Assembly (NCBI GenBank): GCA_937980645.1
Contig: CALJPQ010000023.1
Span: 19,475-83,474 of the forward strand
Source: an uncultured Saprospiraceae bacterium
GTDB lineage: Bacteria > Bacteroidota > Bacteroidia > Chitinophagales > Saprospiraceae
Reading direction: 5' to 3'
DNA: 64,000 bases
A program made the position numbers and the translations under genes. The notes under the pieces were generated by a model. The model had not been told where the DNA came from and ran no database searches. It saw only the letters and a program-made list of their open reading frames with translations. Position 1 is the first letter of the stretch. Every line of letters begins with the position of its first letter. Positions 26,220 through 35,139 of the stretch are shown one piece after another.

Positions 26220-27911
26220 TCAGGCGGGGTTGGGAAGGATGAATGTGGGGCGCTGCGCTTTCGGAAAGGCCTCGGCCAGAGTTTCGGGCAAGTAGGTTCT
26301 ATCGGGAAAGCGGTCTACCAACGTCTGGGCAATTTGAATGGCTAAAGCCTGCTGGCCTTTTTGCACTAAGGCCGCCAGATATTCGCGGGCGTGGTCGGCA
26401 GATTGTTTTCCGAAATGTTCATTTAGGTAACGGCTTAGGGCCTCTGCGTAGATTTCACGCACGAAGTCCGTATGCTGGGGCAGGAACAGGTCTTCGTAGG
26501 ATTGCAGGGCGTTCACATCGGCGCGTTCGCGCAGAAGGGTAGCGAGGGCCTTCAGGTCTTTTTCTTCGGCCAGGACTATGGCGGCTTTGTCATAGGCATT
26601 GCGTTCGCGCAGTTCGGCCAGCAGGCGTTCGCGCTCGGCGGGCCAGTAGGTACCGCTGACCTGTCGCAGGCGTGTCAGCGTCGGGGCGTCGCCCTGGCGG
26701 CAGAAGCGTCGGCGGAGCAAGCTGGCAAGTCGGGTGGTGTCGCCGACCGTCTCGGCGGAAGCAATGAGCCGGCTTTCTAAGGCCAGCTGCTGGCGCAAAG
26801 GAAGGCGTGCCTTTTCCAGGAGCATGATACCTGCAGAAACGGTGGCTTCGTGGTAGCCCGTTTGGGCCAGGGTTTCCAGGATGTAGGCCATGCGCTCTGG
26901 TTCGTCAAGGTGCGCTTCCAGCACGCGCTGCAGCGTTTCGGGCTGGCGGCGTTCGGCTAAAGCAGCGCCAAAGAGGAGCAGCACAGGCGTCGGTATCGGA
27001 TAGGCGGCCTGGTCGAACTGGCGCCGGATGTGCTGGTAGCCGCTTTCGTCGCGGGCCGCGCGCCCCAGGAAGCGCAGTGTATCGAGGACGAGCTCCTGCG
27101 GGTATGACCCTTGAGTGAATACCTTCATGAGCAGGTGCTGCGCCTGTTCGCGCTGTTCGGGCGCCAGATGTTCGCTATCGGTAAGGCGTTGAAGCGCCTG
27201 GCGGCAATAGCCCAACCATTCATCGCGCTGAGGGGACTCCGCTAAAGCGGTGCGTTCAGCCAGTTGCTGAAGCACAGCGGTGCTGATGCGGAAAGCAGCC
27301 ATCGGATGCTCATCGTTGGCCTGCGCCATCAGCGTATCCAGTGCTAATCGGGCGCGACGCATTTCGGTGGGCCTCAGCTGGCGCGCTTTGTCGTCTTTGG
27401 GGAGGGCAGACTTCAGTACGGCAATGTAATGCTCATCGGAGTCGGCCACTTTACCGGCAAAATAGGCTTTCAAGGCCAGGGAGAAGGTAGCATCGCGCTC
27501 AGCGTAGTGGCGCACGAAAGCAGCCAAATCAGCGGTCTCGGCGCGGGCCAGGATATTGTCCACACTCAGGCGACGTGCACGCGCCTCCTCGGCAGCCTGG
27601 GTTTGTGCCTCGCGTTCCTGGGCTTTCTGATGCAAATACTGTCGAATTTTTACCAGTGCCGCAGCAATGTGCGGACACATCAGGCGCCGGCCCTCCGGCC
27701 AGCATTCGCAGGCAAAGGCTTTGATTTTACTGGGGGTAATGATGACCTCGGCCTCTACCTGTCGCGCTCCGTCGGCAATGGTGGCTACCCAAAAATGGCG
27801 CTCGATTTCCTGAAGTTGCCGCACGGCCTGCGCACGCAAAAACCCCTCCGCTGCCTGCCAGGTAGCTGCTGGAATGTGGTGTTCAAAATCTTTAAGCCGA
27901 AGTTTTTGCAC
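26220..27911 (-). CDS. SWIM zinc-finger protein
   Basis: 563 residues. The SWIM motif CxC...CxH is visible at about 70-95: FACECWPEGRRLMCPHIAAALVKI. The rest is almost all alpha-helical with a HEAT/TPR-like appearance (ALKAYFAGKVADSDEHYIAVLKSALPKDDKARQ...). SWIM domains bind nucleic acid or protein; the cellular role is unknown. It is first in the rlmH-rhomboid operon, with TATATTTG at 27963-27970 and TTG exactly 19 bp further upstream. Confidence 0.85.
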   Translation of the reverse strand: MQKLRLKDFEHHIPAATWQAAEGFLRAQAVRQLQEIERHFWVATIADGARQVEAEVIITPSKIKAFACECWPEGRRLMCPHIAAALVKIRQYLHQKAQEREAQTQAAEEARARRLSVDNILARAETADLAAFVRHYAERDATFSLALKAYFAGKVADSDEHYIAVLKSALPKDDKARQLRPTEMRRARLALDTLMAQANDEHPMAAFRISTAVLQQLAERTALAESPQRDEWLGYCRQALQRLTDSEHLAPEQREQAQHLLMKVFTQGSYPQELVLDTLRFLGRAARDESGYQHIRRQFDQAAYPIPTPVLLLFGAALAERRQPETLQRVLEAHLDEPERMAYILETLAQTGYHEATVSAGIMLLEKARLPLRQQLALESRLIASAETVGDTTRLASLLRRRFCRQGDAPTLTRLRQVSGTYWPAERERLLAELRERNAYDKAAIVLAEEKDLKALATLLRERADVNALQSYEDLFLPQHTDFVREIYAEALSRYLNEHFGKQSADHAREYLAALVQKGQQALAIQIAQTLVDRFPDRTYLPETLAEAFPKAQRPTFILPNPA

Positions 27912-27962
27912 GATGAGATGGCTCTATGGGATGCAGTCGGTGAAAGCACTGCCTCCAAATGG

Positions 27963-27970
27963 CAAATATA
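27963..27970 (-). promoter_or_regulatory. TAnnTTTG -7 element with matching -33 TTG
   Basis: TATATTTG on the minus strand, 51 bp before the SWIM gene start. A TTG (complement 27990-27992) stands 19 bp upstream, the canonical Bacteroidota spacing. Best-formed promoter in the window. Confidence 0.75.
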
Positions 27971-28082
27971 CGCTCGTTCAGCATTTTCACAAGGGCGATC
28001 GCTTGTAAGTGCGAAAAAAGCCTTTGAAAACCAGAATAAAGCGCTAAAGGCCAATGAACAAGAGGTTGCTCTCAAGTTTCCC

Positions 28083-28120
28083 AAAAGCAAAACGAGCCGC
28101 CTCCCTGAAGAGGCGGCTCG
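28083..28120 (-). terminator. Rho-independent terminator of tmRNA
   Basis: Perfect 11-bp stem (93-103 with 110-120 of block 28000), 6-nt loop, then TTTTGCTTTTGG on the minus strand, 9 bases after the CCA end of the tmRNA. Confidence 0.88.
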
Positions 28121-28128
28121 TTTGTGGG

Positions 28129-28502
28129 TGGTGGACCTGGCGGGAGTCGAACCCGCGTCCGGACAAAGCGCTACATCGCTTTCTACATGCTTAGCTCCGG
28201 ATTGAGGTTTTCGAGTGCGGGGTAGGTTCCGAAGCCAACCAGTCCGCACCTTAGCCGTTAGGATGTCTCCGAGCGGTAACGGCGTTCCGTCAGATAGTCC
28301 CAGGGAGCTGATACGCGGCACGATGTGTATGGGACCTCAACCGTGCGGCATAAAGGCTTTCTAATCTCTCAGATTAGGCAGCCATTGCGTAGCTGTAGTT
28401 GCCACTTATGTGTCGAGCGCTGTTTGATACGGAGACAAACGCTCATGCTCCGGCATGCTTACGATGCAACTTCCCTTTCCCGTCAATACCAGGTACAGGC
28501 CC
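28129..28502 (-). ncRNA. ssrA: Transfer-messenger RNA (tmRNA)
   Basis: 374-nt RNA read leftwards. The 3' end is a tRNA-like T arm and acceptor ending CAGGTCCACCA (28129), and the 5' end GGGCCTG (28502) pairs with it, with one G-U. GACGGG just inside the 5' end, and AAGCATGTAGA, GACGCGGG and TTCGACTCCCG near the 3' end, are all conserved tmRNA elements. The reading frame at 28374-28403 encodes the tag GNYSYAMAA followed by TAA; the resume codon is GGC. With SmpB it rescues stalled ribosomes. It has its own -7 box and terminator. Confidence 0.97.
28374..28403 (-). other. tmRNA tag peptide reading frame (GNYSYAMAA)
   Basis: GGC AAC TAC AGC TAC GCA ATG GCT GCC TAA. The Gly resume codon and the A-M-A-A ending (protease recognition) fit Bacteroidota tags, which commonly look like GE(S/N)NYA(L/M)AA. 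The acidic residue at position 2 is missing here. Confidence 0.9.
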
Positions 28503-28513
28503 GTTGCAAAGGG

Positions 28514-28521
28514 CAAAGATA
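28514..28521 (-). promoter_or_regulatory. TAnnTTTG -7 element of tmRNA
   Basis: TATCTTTG on the minus strand, 11 bp before the mature 5' end of the tmRNA. Confidence 0.75.
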
Positions 28522-28607
28522 AACGCTTTCGGTATGGGATTGGTTCGGCTCGCGGTGATTTTGTTTGAAAGGGTTGTTCCTCCGGGTTTATCGCCGCTGG
28601 GTTGGTC

Positions 28608-28615
28608 TATCTTTG
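28608..28615 (+). promoter_or_regulatory. TAnnTTTG -7 promoter element
   Basis: TATCTTTG, perfect match, 68 bp before the oxidoreductase gene at 28684, divergent from the tmRNA promoter. Confidence 0.65.
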
Positions 28616-28683
28616 CGCCGCTTTTCGAGGGCTAAAGACGCAAAGCCAGCAAGAGGTAACAGGTTTTTCTGCACTTTTTTGTC

Positions 28684-29898
28684 ATGCTAACAATTGGAAT
28701 AATTCGAGAGGGGAAAGTCCCTCCTGATGCGCGTGCACCGCTGTCTCCGGCGCAGTGCCGCCAGGCCATGGAGCAACTCGGCATAGAGGTTGTCGTACAG
28801 CCCTCATCGGAGCGCTGCTTCCGCAATAGCGAATACGAGGCCGCGGGCATTCCGCTTCGAGACGATGTGAGCGATTGCGACGTTCTGCTGGGGGTCAAGG
28901 AGGTACCCATAGAGCAGCTCATCCCCAATAAAACCTACCTCTTCTTTTCCCACACCATCAAAAAGCAGGCGCACAACCGCCGGCTGCTTCAGGCGATTTT
29001 GGAGAAAAAAATCCGTCTGATAGACTTTGAAAAGATTACCGACGACCGCGGCGACCGCCTTATCGCCTTCGGATTTTACGCCGGATTAGTCGGCGCCCAC
29101 AATGGCCTGTGGACCTATGGACGGCGCACTGGGCTATTTTCGCTATCCCGCATGTACCAGTGCCACGACTACGCAGAAGCCAAAGCGCAATACACACATC
29201 TGAATCTGCCACCAGTGCGCATCGTCCTGACGGGTAGCGGGCGCGTTGCCTCCGGCGCTATCCGTAACCTGCGCGATATGGGTATCCACCAGGTATCGCC
29301 GCGCGACTTCCTGAAAAAAGACTTTGACCAGCCGGTCTTTACCCAACTCTTTGCCCACGACTACGTGCAGCACCGCGACGGGCCGCGCATCTTTGATAAA
29401 GCCCACTTCTACGCCCACGGCGACGAGTACGTGAGTGTCTTCAAGCCCTACGCCCACCGCGCCGATATCTTCATCAACGGCATCTACTACGACCCAAAGG
29501 CGCCTAAGTTCTTCACCCTGGCCGATATGGCCGAAGCGGGCTTCCGTCTCCAGGTCATCGCCGACATCTCGTGCGACATCGCCCCAAATGCGTCGGTGCC
29601 CACCACCATCCGGCCCAGCACCATTGCCGAGCCAGTCTATGGCATCCATCGCTATACCGGCCAGGAATGCCCACCCTTCTCGCCAGACGCCGTAGATGTC
29701 ATGGCCATAGACAACCTGCCCTCCGAACTGCCCCGCGATGCCTCGGAGTTCTTCGGCCGCCAACTGCTGGAAAACGTGCTACCCGAACTGCTTCGCGGCC
29801 CCCAGGCACCCATCATCCGGCGCGCTACCATCGCCGAAGGCGGCCACCTGACCGAACCGTACGCCTACCTGAGCGACTACGTGTACGAAACCGCCTGA
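28684..29898 (+). CDS. Saccharopine-dehydrogenase-like NAD-dependent oxidoreductase
   Basis: 404 residues. The N-terminal half matches alanine dehydrogenase/PNT-type folds (IGIIREGKVPPDARAPLSPAQC...), and a Rossmann segment follows (IVLTGSGRVASGAIRNLRDMG). The C-terminal half contains VIADISCDIAPNASVPTTIRPSTIAEPVYG, typical of lysine-forming saccharopine dehydrogenases. It would interconvert saccharopine with lysine and 2-oxoglutarate, or act on a related amino acid. No other lysine-degradation gene is adjacent, so the physiological substrate is uncertain. Confidence 0.8.
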   Translation: MLTIGIIREGKVPPDARAPLSPAQCRQAMEQLGIEVVVQPSSERCFRNSEYEAAGIPLRDDVSDCDVLLGVKEVPIEQLIPNKTYLFFSHTIKKQAHNRRLLQAILEKKIRLIDFEKITDDRGDRLIAFGFYAGLVGAHNGLWTYGRRTGLFSLSRMYQCHDYAEAKAQYTHLNLPPVRIVLTGSGRVASGAIRNLRDMGIHQVSPRDFLKKDFDQPVFTQLFAHDYVQHRDGPRIFDKAHFYAHGDEYVSVFKPYAHRADIFINGIYYDPKAPKFFTLADMAEAGFRLQVIADISCDIAPNASVPTTIRPSTIAEPVYGIHRYTGQECPPFSPDAVDVMAIDNLPSELPRDASEFFGRQLLENVLPELLRGPQAPIIRRATIAEGGHLTEPYAYLSDYVYETA

Positions 29899-29926
29899 CG
29901 TTGGCCACAAATGCGCGGATTTGGGG

Positions 29927-29965
29927 CGACATCTCCAGCATGGAGGTGTCGTGTCGGGTTTTTTC
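29927..29965 (+). terminator. Probable rho-independent terminator
   Basis: CGACATCTCC-AGCAT-GGAGGTGTCG (one G-T pair) followed by TGTCGGGTTTTTTCG, 29 bp after the oxidoreductase stop. Confidence 0.65.
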
Positions 29966-30034
29966 GATCTGCAAATGTGGGAAACGGGCCTCAGCGAGGC
30001 AGACGTGCGCAGCCTTCTGAACGAATAGGCCGCC

Positions 30035-32194
30035 TCAATACACTACCGGTGCCTTCATTTGATAGAACATAAAGGCCAACAGGTCAGCAGCCTCTTCCAA
30101 AAGTTTGCTGGTGGGCTTGCCGGCGCCGTGGCCAGCGCTGGTCTCGATACGGATGAGGACAGGCTTGTCGCCCTGCTGGTTGGCCTGCAAAGCAGCGGCA
30201 AATTTGAACGAATGCGCAGGCACTACGCGGTCGTCGTGATCGGCGGTGGTAATCATTGTGGCCGGATAGGCAGTAGGGCGCACATTGTGCAGCGGCGAGT
30301 ACTTGATGAGGCAGGCGAACTCCTCTGGGTTGTCGCTGCGTCCGTAGTCCACCGCCCAGGCGTAGCCGATGGTGAACTTATGGTAGCGCAGCATATCGAG
30401 TACACCCACGCGCGGGAAGCACACGCCGAATAGGTCGGGCCGCTGGGTCATGCAGGCGCCCACGAGCAGGCCGCCGTTGGAGCCGCCTTCAATGGCTAAG
30501 CGCGGCGGGCTGGTGTACTGCTTTTCGATGAGGTATTCGGCAGCGGCGATGAAGTCGTCGAACACGTTCTGCTTCTGACACTTGGTGCCGGCTTTGTGCC
30601 ATTGCTCTCCAAATTCACCGCCGCCCCGGATGTTGGCCACGACATAGATGCCGTTGTTTTCCAACAGGGCCGCTCGTGAGGCCGAAAAGCCCGGCGTCAG
30701 CGAGATATTGAAACCGCCGTAGCCGTACAACAGGGTAGGGTTCTGGCCATCTAAGGCGATGTTTTTTTTGCGCGTGATGAACATGGGCACGCGCGTGCTG
30801 TCCTTACTTGTGTACCACACCTGCTCGGTGGTGTAAGCATCGGGGTTGAAAGCCATCTTGGGTGCCTTGAACACGCGCGTTTCTAACGTATTCATATCCA
30901 GCATATAGATGGTGGCTGGGCGCAGGAAGGACGAGAACGAGAAGAACGCCAACGAGTCGTCAGGTTTGCCCTGGACGGCGCCTACGGTACCAATTTCGGG
31001 CAGTGCTACTTCGCGGATGAAGCGACCTTCGAGGTCGAACACGCGCAATGCACTGGCGGCATTGTGCAGGTAGGTACACACGATTTTGTCGCCACAGACG
31101 GCGGCGCTTTGCAGCACATCAGAAGAGTCTTCGGCAATGAGCGTCTTCCAGTTGGCTTCTTCGGGGCGGGTCGTGTTCACCAAAATAAGCCGCTGTTTGG
31201 GCGCGGAGTGGTTGGTCAGGATGAGGAGCTGGTCGCCGAGGTTTTCCACCACATTGAAGTCGTAATCAAACTTCGTGTAAATAGGTGTCAGGCGCGTATT
31301 GGGCTTGCTCAGGTCCTGAAAGGACAGGGTGTTACCGCTGGTGCTTTCGGCCCCGCTGATGAAGAGGAAGCGCTCGTCTTCGGTCGTGCCGGCACTGAAA
31401 TAGTGGTTAGGATGCCTGGGGTCGCGGTGTACCAGTCGGTCGGCGCTTTGCGGCTCGCCCAGCGTGTGGTAGTAAATGGCGCTGTTCTGGTTAGCGCCCT
31501 TAAGTTTGTCGCCTTCTTTGGGTTCGGGGTAGCGGGTGTAGTAAAAGCCATTGCCCGCCCAGCCAATGCCGGTGAATTTGGCCCATTTAATCTGGTCGGG
31601 CAGCATCTGGCCCGTTTGGAGGTCTTTGACCAGAATGGTGCGCCAATCCGAGCCACCTTCCGAAATGGCGTAGGCCAGATAGCGCCCATCGCGCGAAAAG
31701 CCCAGCTCTTGCAGCGACGTAGTGCCGTCGGCGCTGAACGTGTTGGGGTCGAGCACCAGCTCCGGCTCACCGTCGAGCGACGCCTGGCGATACAGTACGC
31801 TCTGGTTTTGCAAGCCGTCGTTTTTGAAATAGTAGAAATATTCGGCCTTTTTGAACGGCGTGCTGTATTTCTCAAAGTTCCAGATTTCCTCCAGCCGCTC
31901 TTTGATTTTGGTGCGGAAGGGTATTTGTTCCAAATAGCCAAAGGTTACAGCGTTTTGCGCCTTAACCCAGGCTTTTGTCTCCTCGCTCTGGTCGTCTTCC
32001 AACCATCGGTAGGGGTCTTCGATGATGGTGCCGAAGTAGTCGTCGCGTACGGTCGTGTCGCGTCGCGTTTCGGGGTAGGCGAAGGGTATAGGCTTAAAAT
32101 CGTACTTGCTTTGAGGTTTTGGATCAGAACCACAAGCCGCTGCAACACACATAGTCAGCAGGAGAAGGGCGTTTTTTAAGAAAGTCGTTGGCAT
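30035..32194 (-). CDS. Prolyl oligopeptidase family serine protease, lipoprotein
   Basis: 719 residues (S9A). The signal peptide ends with the lipobox VAAAC (Cys21), so it is anchored in a membrane facing the periplasm. Residues about 40-430 form the beta-propeller (FAYPETRRDTTVRDDYFGTIIEDPYRWLED). The hydrolase domain has the nucleophile in EGGSNGGLLVGA, Asp in TADHDDRVVPAHS and His in SAGHGAGKP. It cleaves short peptides after proline. I start at ATG 32194 because the signal peptide begins there; the frame runs on to 32299 without conserved sequence. Confidence 0.93.
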   Translation of the reverse strand: MPTTFLKNALLLLTMCVAAACGSDPKPQSKYDFKPIPFAYPETRRDTTVRDDYFGTIIEDPYRWLEDDQSEETKAWVKAQNAVTFGYLEQIPFRTKIKERLEEIWNFEKYSTPFKKAEYFYYFKNDGLQNQSVLYRQASLDGEPELVLDPNTFSADGTTSLQELGFSRDGRYLAYAISEGGSDWRTILVKDLQTGQMLPDQIKWAKFTGIGWAGNGFYYTRYPEPKEGDKLKGANQNSAIYYHTLGEPQSADRLVHRDPRHPNHYFSAGTTEDERFLFISGAESTSGNTLSFQDLSKPNTRLTPIYTKFDYDFNVVENLGDQLLILTNHSAPKQRLILVNTTRPEEANWKTLIAEDSSDVLQSAAVCGDKIVCTYLHNAASALRVFDLEGRFIREVALPEIGTVGAVQGKPDDSLAFFSFSSFLRPATIYMLDMNTLETRVFKAPKMAFNPDAYTTEQVWYTSKDSTRVPMFITRKKNIALDGQNPTLLYGYGGFNISLTPGFSASRAALLENNGIYVVANIRGGGEFGEQWHKAGTKCQKQNVFDDFIAAAEYLIEKQYTSPPRLAIEGGSNGGLLVGACMTQRPDLFGVCFPRVGVLDMLRYHKFTIGYAWAVDYGRSDNPEEFACLIKYSPLHNVRPTAYPATMITTADHDDRVVPAHSFKFAAALQANQQGDKPVLIRIETSAGHGAGKPTSKLLEEAADLLAFMFYQMKAPVVY

Positions 32195-32215
32195 AATCGA
32201 ACAAGCTGTAACAGG

Positions 32216-32223
32216 TACCTTTG
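32216..32223 (+). promoter_or_regulatory. TAnnTTTG -7 promoter element
   Basis: TACCTTTG, perfect match, 20 bp before the DinB gene start at 32244. Confidence 0.6.
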
Positions 32224-32243
32224 TGGGGCCAAAGAACGGGTAA

Positions 32244-32783
32244 ATGCCCGAATTTGTGCGCAAAATTGCCCACCGCATGACGCTCGAAGCGCTTCTCAAA
32301 GACTATACGGTCTACAATCAGTGGGCCAACGCAGCCATGGTACAATGGCTGCGGAGTAAACCGCAGGCAGCCATGACAGTGCCCGTGGCCTCCAGCTTTC
32401 CGACCCTGCGCGACACGCTCCTGCATATGTGGGGCGCCGAAAAAATCTGGCTGGAACGCCTGCGCCAACAACCTGCCGAGCCATTTCTGCCCACGGTCTT
32501 TCAGGGAACAACGTCAGAGGTCTTCCACGGTCTGCTCGCGGCTTCTACCGCCTTGGCGGAGTATGTGCAGGAGCAGCCCGACGACTTTTTCCAGCAGAGC
32601 TGCACCTTTCGCCTCTTTAGCGGCAAGGAAGATACCCGCCCTCGCTATCAAATGCTTCTGCATTGCGTGCAGCATTCCACCTATCACCGCGGCCAGCTGG
32701 TAACGATGGGACGCACCTTGGGCTTCTCCGACCCGCCACAGACAGACTACATCTACTACGCCCGCCTGACGGGGAATCACTGA
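32244..32783 (+). CDS. DinB family protein
   Basis: 179-residue four-helix metalloprotein. The three DinB ligands are visible: His in DTLLHMWGAEKIW, and His pair in HCVQHSTYHRGQLVTMGR. The family includes thiol S-transferases and proteins induced by DNA damage; activity here unknown. ATG 32277 (MTLEALLKDY) is an alternative start that matches homologs better. It lies divergent from the oligopeptidase. Confidence 0.85.
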   Translation: MPEFVRKIAHRMTLEALLKDYTVYNQWANAAMVQWLRSKPQAAMTVPVASSFPTLRDTLLHMWGAEKIWLERLRQQPAEPFLPTVFQGTTSEVFHGLLAASTALAEYVQEQPDDFFQQSCTFRLFSGKEDTRPRYQMLLHCVQHSTYHRGQLVTMGRTLGFSDPPQTDYIYYARLTGNH

Positions 32784-32848
32784 CTTTTCAGAACACTCTT
32801 TTGGCCGTAAAGACGCAAAAACCCACCCGGCCTTCTTTTGCCCAAAAC

Positions 32849-34018
32849 ATGCTTAGCAACCTAACTGCCGCTCCTCGACTCCTGCCAATAGTACTCCTGG
32901 CGGCTGCCTTGCTAACAGGCCAGGCCGCTCATGGCCAGCACCCCGACTTTCCGGTGCTCGACGTGCTGCCACGCTTAGACACCCTACCCGATGAAGAGGT
33001 AACCGACCTGGCACGTCGTTTAGCCAGCCAGACGGCCGACATTCGGGAGGTCTTTTACCGCAAAGCCCAGCGCGCTACGCTCGAACGCGAGGTGTTGTCC
33101 GAACAACTGGCAGCCACACTGGCCGACTCCAGCGCCTCCGGCGAAGACATCCGCCTGCTCGCCCGGGCCGTCCAAGATGCCCAGAAGACCGAAAAAATTG
33201 CCCTGCAGGACCTCCAAAAAGCCGACCGCGTACTCATGTCAGTACAAAAAGCCGCCGAGCAGCCGCCACGCACCCTGCGCAAGAGCCTGCCCAAACTTTA
33301 CAAACAGGTCGAAACCTTGATACCGCCTCCGCCCGAACGGCCCATTGCCGAAATCCTCGAAAGCGTCGGCACGCGCACCGATACCACGCCTGCAGCGCCG
33401 GCAGAAATGCCTGCCAACACCTCCGAGGCAACGCCAACTGCTACACCGCCACCTGCGCCGCGACGGCCCGTGTTCAAAAAATACGACCCCGCCGCCGACG
33501 TCATGCTCAACCCACCTGCCCGCGGGTGCGTGCTGATCACCAACGCCCGCGACGAATTCTCTGGCGAACGCCGCCGCGAGTTGCAGCGCGAAGAACTCTT
33601 CCGATACACCAACCCCTCGCTGCGGCCCTACCTGCAGGGGCGCGAACACATCATCTGCCAGGCCTCCGTCAGCCAAAACGGCAAACTCTACCTGCTCAAC
33701 CTCACCTTCACCATCAGCGATGCCAACGCCAAACGAGCCTTCGGTAGCCTGCCCAAAAACGGCGTCGCTATCCTTAAATTTTTGGACGGCGAAACCCTCG
33801 CCCTGACCAACCTTCGCGCTGACGAAGGCCGCACCAGCGACGACAAAATCACCCACACCTTTACAGGTCAATATGTGCTGGACGCCGCCGCATTGAAAAA
33901 AATGCAAAAAAGCCTTTTGGATAAAATCCGCATCGCCTGGGCCACCGGCTACGAAGACTATGAAATCCATCAGGTGGACCTCATCGCCCGCCAATTGGGC
34001 TGCTTGCTCAAAGGATGA
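32849..34018 (+). CDS. Exported protein of unknown function upstream of murB
   Basis: 389 residues with a signal peptide ending QAAHGQ. Residues about 40-150 are strongly helical (LARRLASQTADIREVFYRKAQRATLEREVLSEQL), perhaps a coiled coil. A Pro/Ala/Thr-rich linker (about 160-215) leads to a C-terminal domain (GCVLITNARDEFSGERRREL...) that I do not recognise. It ends in ATGA, overlapping the murB start, so the two are coupled. Likely periplasmic; a cell-wall role is suggested only by context. Confidence 0.7.
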   Translation: MLSNLTAAPRLLPIVLLAAALLTGQAAHGQHPDFPVLDVLPRLDTLPDEEVTDLARRLASQTADIREVFYRKAQRATLEREVLSEQLAATLADSSASGEDIRLLARAVQDAQKTEKIALQDLQKADRVLMSVQKAAEQPPRTLRKSLPKLYKQVETLIPPPPERPIAEILESVGTRTDTTPAAPAEMPANTSEATPTATPPPAPRRPVFKKYDPAADVMLNPPARGCVLITNARDEFSGERRRELQREELFRYTNPSLRPYLQGREHIICQASVSQNGKLYLLNLTFTISDANAKRAFGSLPKNGVAILKFLDGETLALTNLRADEGRTSDDKITHTFTGQYVLDAAALKKMQKSLLDKIRIAWATGYEDYEIHQVDLIARQLGCLLKG

Positions 34019-35019
34019 CCCACAACGTCTCGCTCCGGCCTTACAACACCTTTGGCGTCGAGGCCACTGCCGCTGCCTTCGTTGAGGTCGCCTCGGTGGA
34101 CGAACTTCGCGCCGCCTTGCGCCAGGCCACACGACCCGTGCTCGTGCTGGGCGGTGGTAGCAACATCCTCTTCACCCAGGACTGGCCTGGCACCGTGGTG
34201 CGCAATCGCATTCGCGGCATCGAAGTGGTACGGCGCTTTCCGCATCGCCTCTGGGTGCGCGCCGGTGGCGGTGAAGTGTGGCATGATTTAGTACTGTGGG
34301 CCGTCCGGCAAGGGCTGGGCGGTATCGAAAACCTGAGCCTCATCCCCGGCTCGGTGGGCGCTGCTCCCGTGCAAAACATCGGCGCCTACGGCGTCGAGCT
34401 CAAAGACGTCTTTGTTAGCCTCGAAGCCGTCGAACTTGCTACTGGCCACCTGCGCCGTTTCACGCGCCGCGAATGCCGGTTCGGCTATCGCGACAGCATT
34501 TTCAAACAACACGAGAAGGGCCGCTGGTGCATCACTGCCGTTACGCTTTCGCTGACCACCGACCGCCATCGGCTCAATACCTCCTATGGCGATGTGGCGC
34601 GCACCTTAGCCAGCATGGGCGTTGCTCACCCTACGCCCGCCGACATCAGCGAAGCCGTCGTGCGCATCCGGCAGACCAAACTCCCCGACCCGGCAATCAT
34701 CGGCAACTGCGGCAGTTTTTTCAAAAATCCTGAAGTTGGCCCAGAGGTTTGGGAAAACATCCGCCAGCAATACCCTAACGCACCGCACTATCCGCTGCCC
34801 AATGGGCACATTAAGGTGCCTGCCGGCTGGCTCATCGAGCAATGCGGCTGGAAAGGCCGCCGCGTGGGCAATGTGGGCTGCTACGAAAAACAGTCCCTCG
34901 TGCTGGTCAATCACGGCGGCGCCACCGGGCAGGAGGCCTATGCGCTGGCTCAGGCCATTGCCCACTCTGTGGCCGAACGCTTCGGCATCGCGTTAGAACC
35001 AGAGGTGAATGTGTTATGA
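34015..35019 (+). CDS. murB: UDP-N-acetylmuramate dehydrogenase
   Basis: 334 residues. FAD-dependent reduction of UDP-GlcNAc-enolpyruvate to UDP-MurNAc in peptidoglycan synthesis. Seen: HNVSLRPYNTFGVEA at the start, VLGGGSNILFT in the FAD domain, IPGSVGAAPVQNIGAYGVEL, and NCGSFFKNPEV, holding the catalytic Ser. The Tyr-containing substrate loop CRFGYRDSIFK is typical of type I MurB. Starts within the stop codon of the preceding gene. Confidence 0.96.
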   Translation: MTHNVSLRPYNTFGVEATAAAFVEVASVDELRAALRQATRPVLVLGGGSNILFTQDWPGTVVRNRIRGIEVVRRFPHRLWVRAGGGEVWHDLVLWAVRQGLGGIENLSLIPGSVGAAPVQNIGAYGVELKDVFVSLEAVELATGHLRRFTRRECRFGYRDSIFKQHEKGRWCITAVTLSLTTDRHRLNTSYGDVARTLASMGVAHPTPADISEAVVRIRQTKLPDPAIIGNCGSFFKNPEVGPEVWENIRQQYPNAPHYPLPNGHIKVPAGWLIEQCGWKGRRVGNVGCYEKQSLVLVNHGGATGQEAYALAQAIAHSVAERFGIALEPEVNVL

Positions 35020-35139
35020 AGGGAGGCGTGGCGAGCAACCGCGCGGTAGAAAACGCCGAGCTACCCCTTACCCGACAGCAGTTCATTCTTACTCTTAATC
35101 GTGCCTGAAAATGCTGCTTTCAAATCTTCCGGGAGGGCG

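Noticed and set aside
31064..32179. 371-codon open frame antisense to the prolyl oligopeptidase
   Set aside because: Complement of the beta-propeller domain of a confident gene; no independent support.
35016..35108. 30-codon frame overlapping the murB stop as ATGA
   Set aside because: Similar coupling as the 23190 frame but shorter, followed by a convergent gene and not flanked by a coupled downstream start; chance cannot be excluded.
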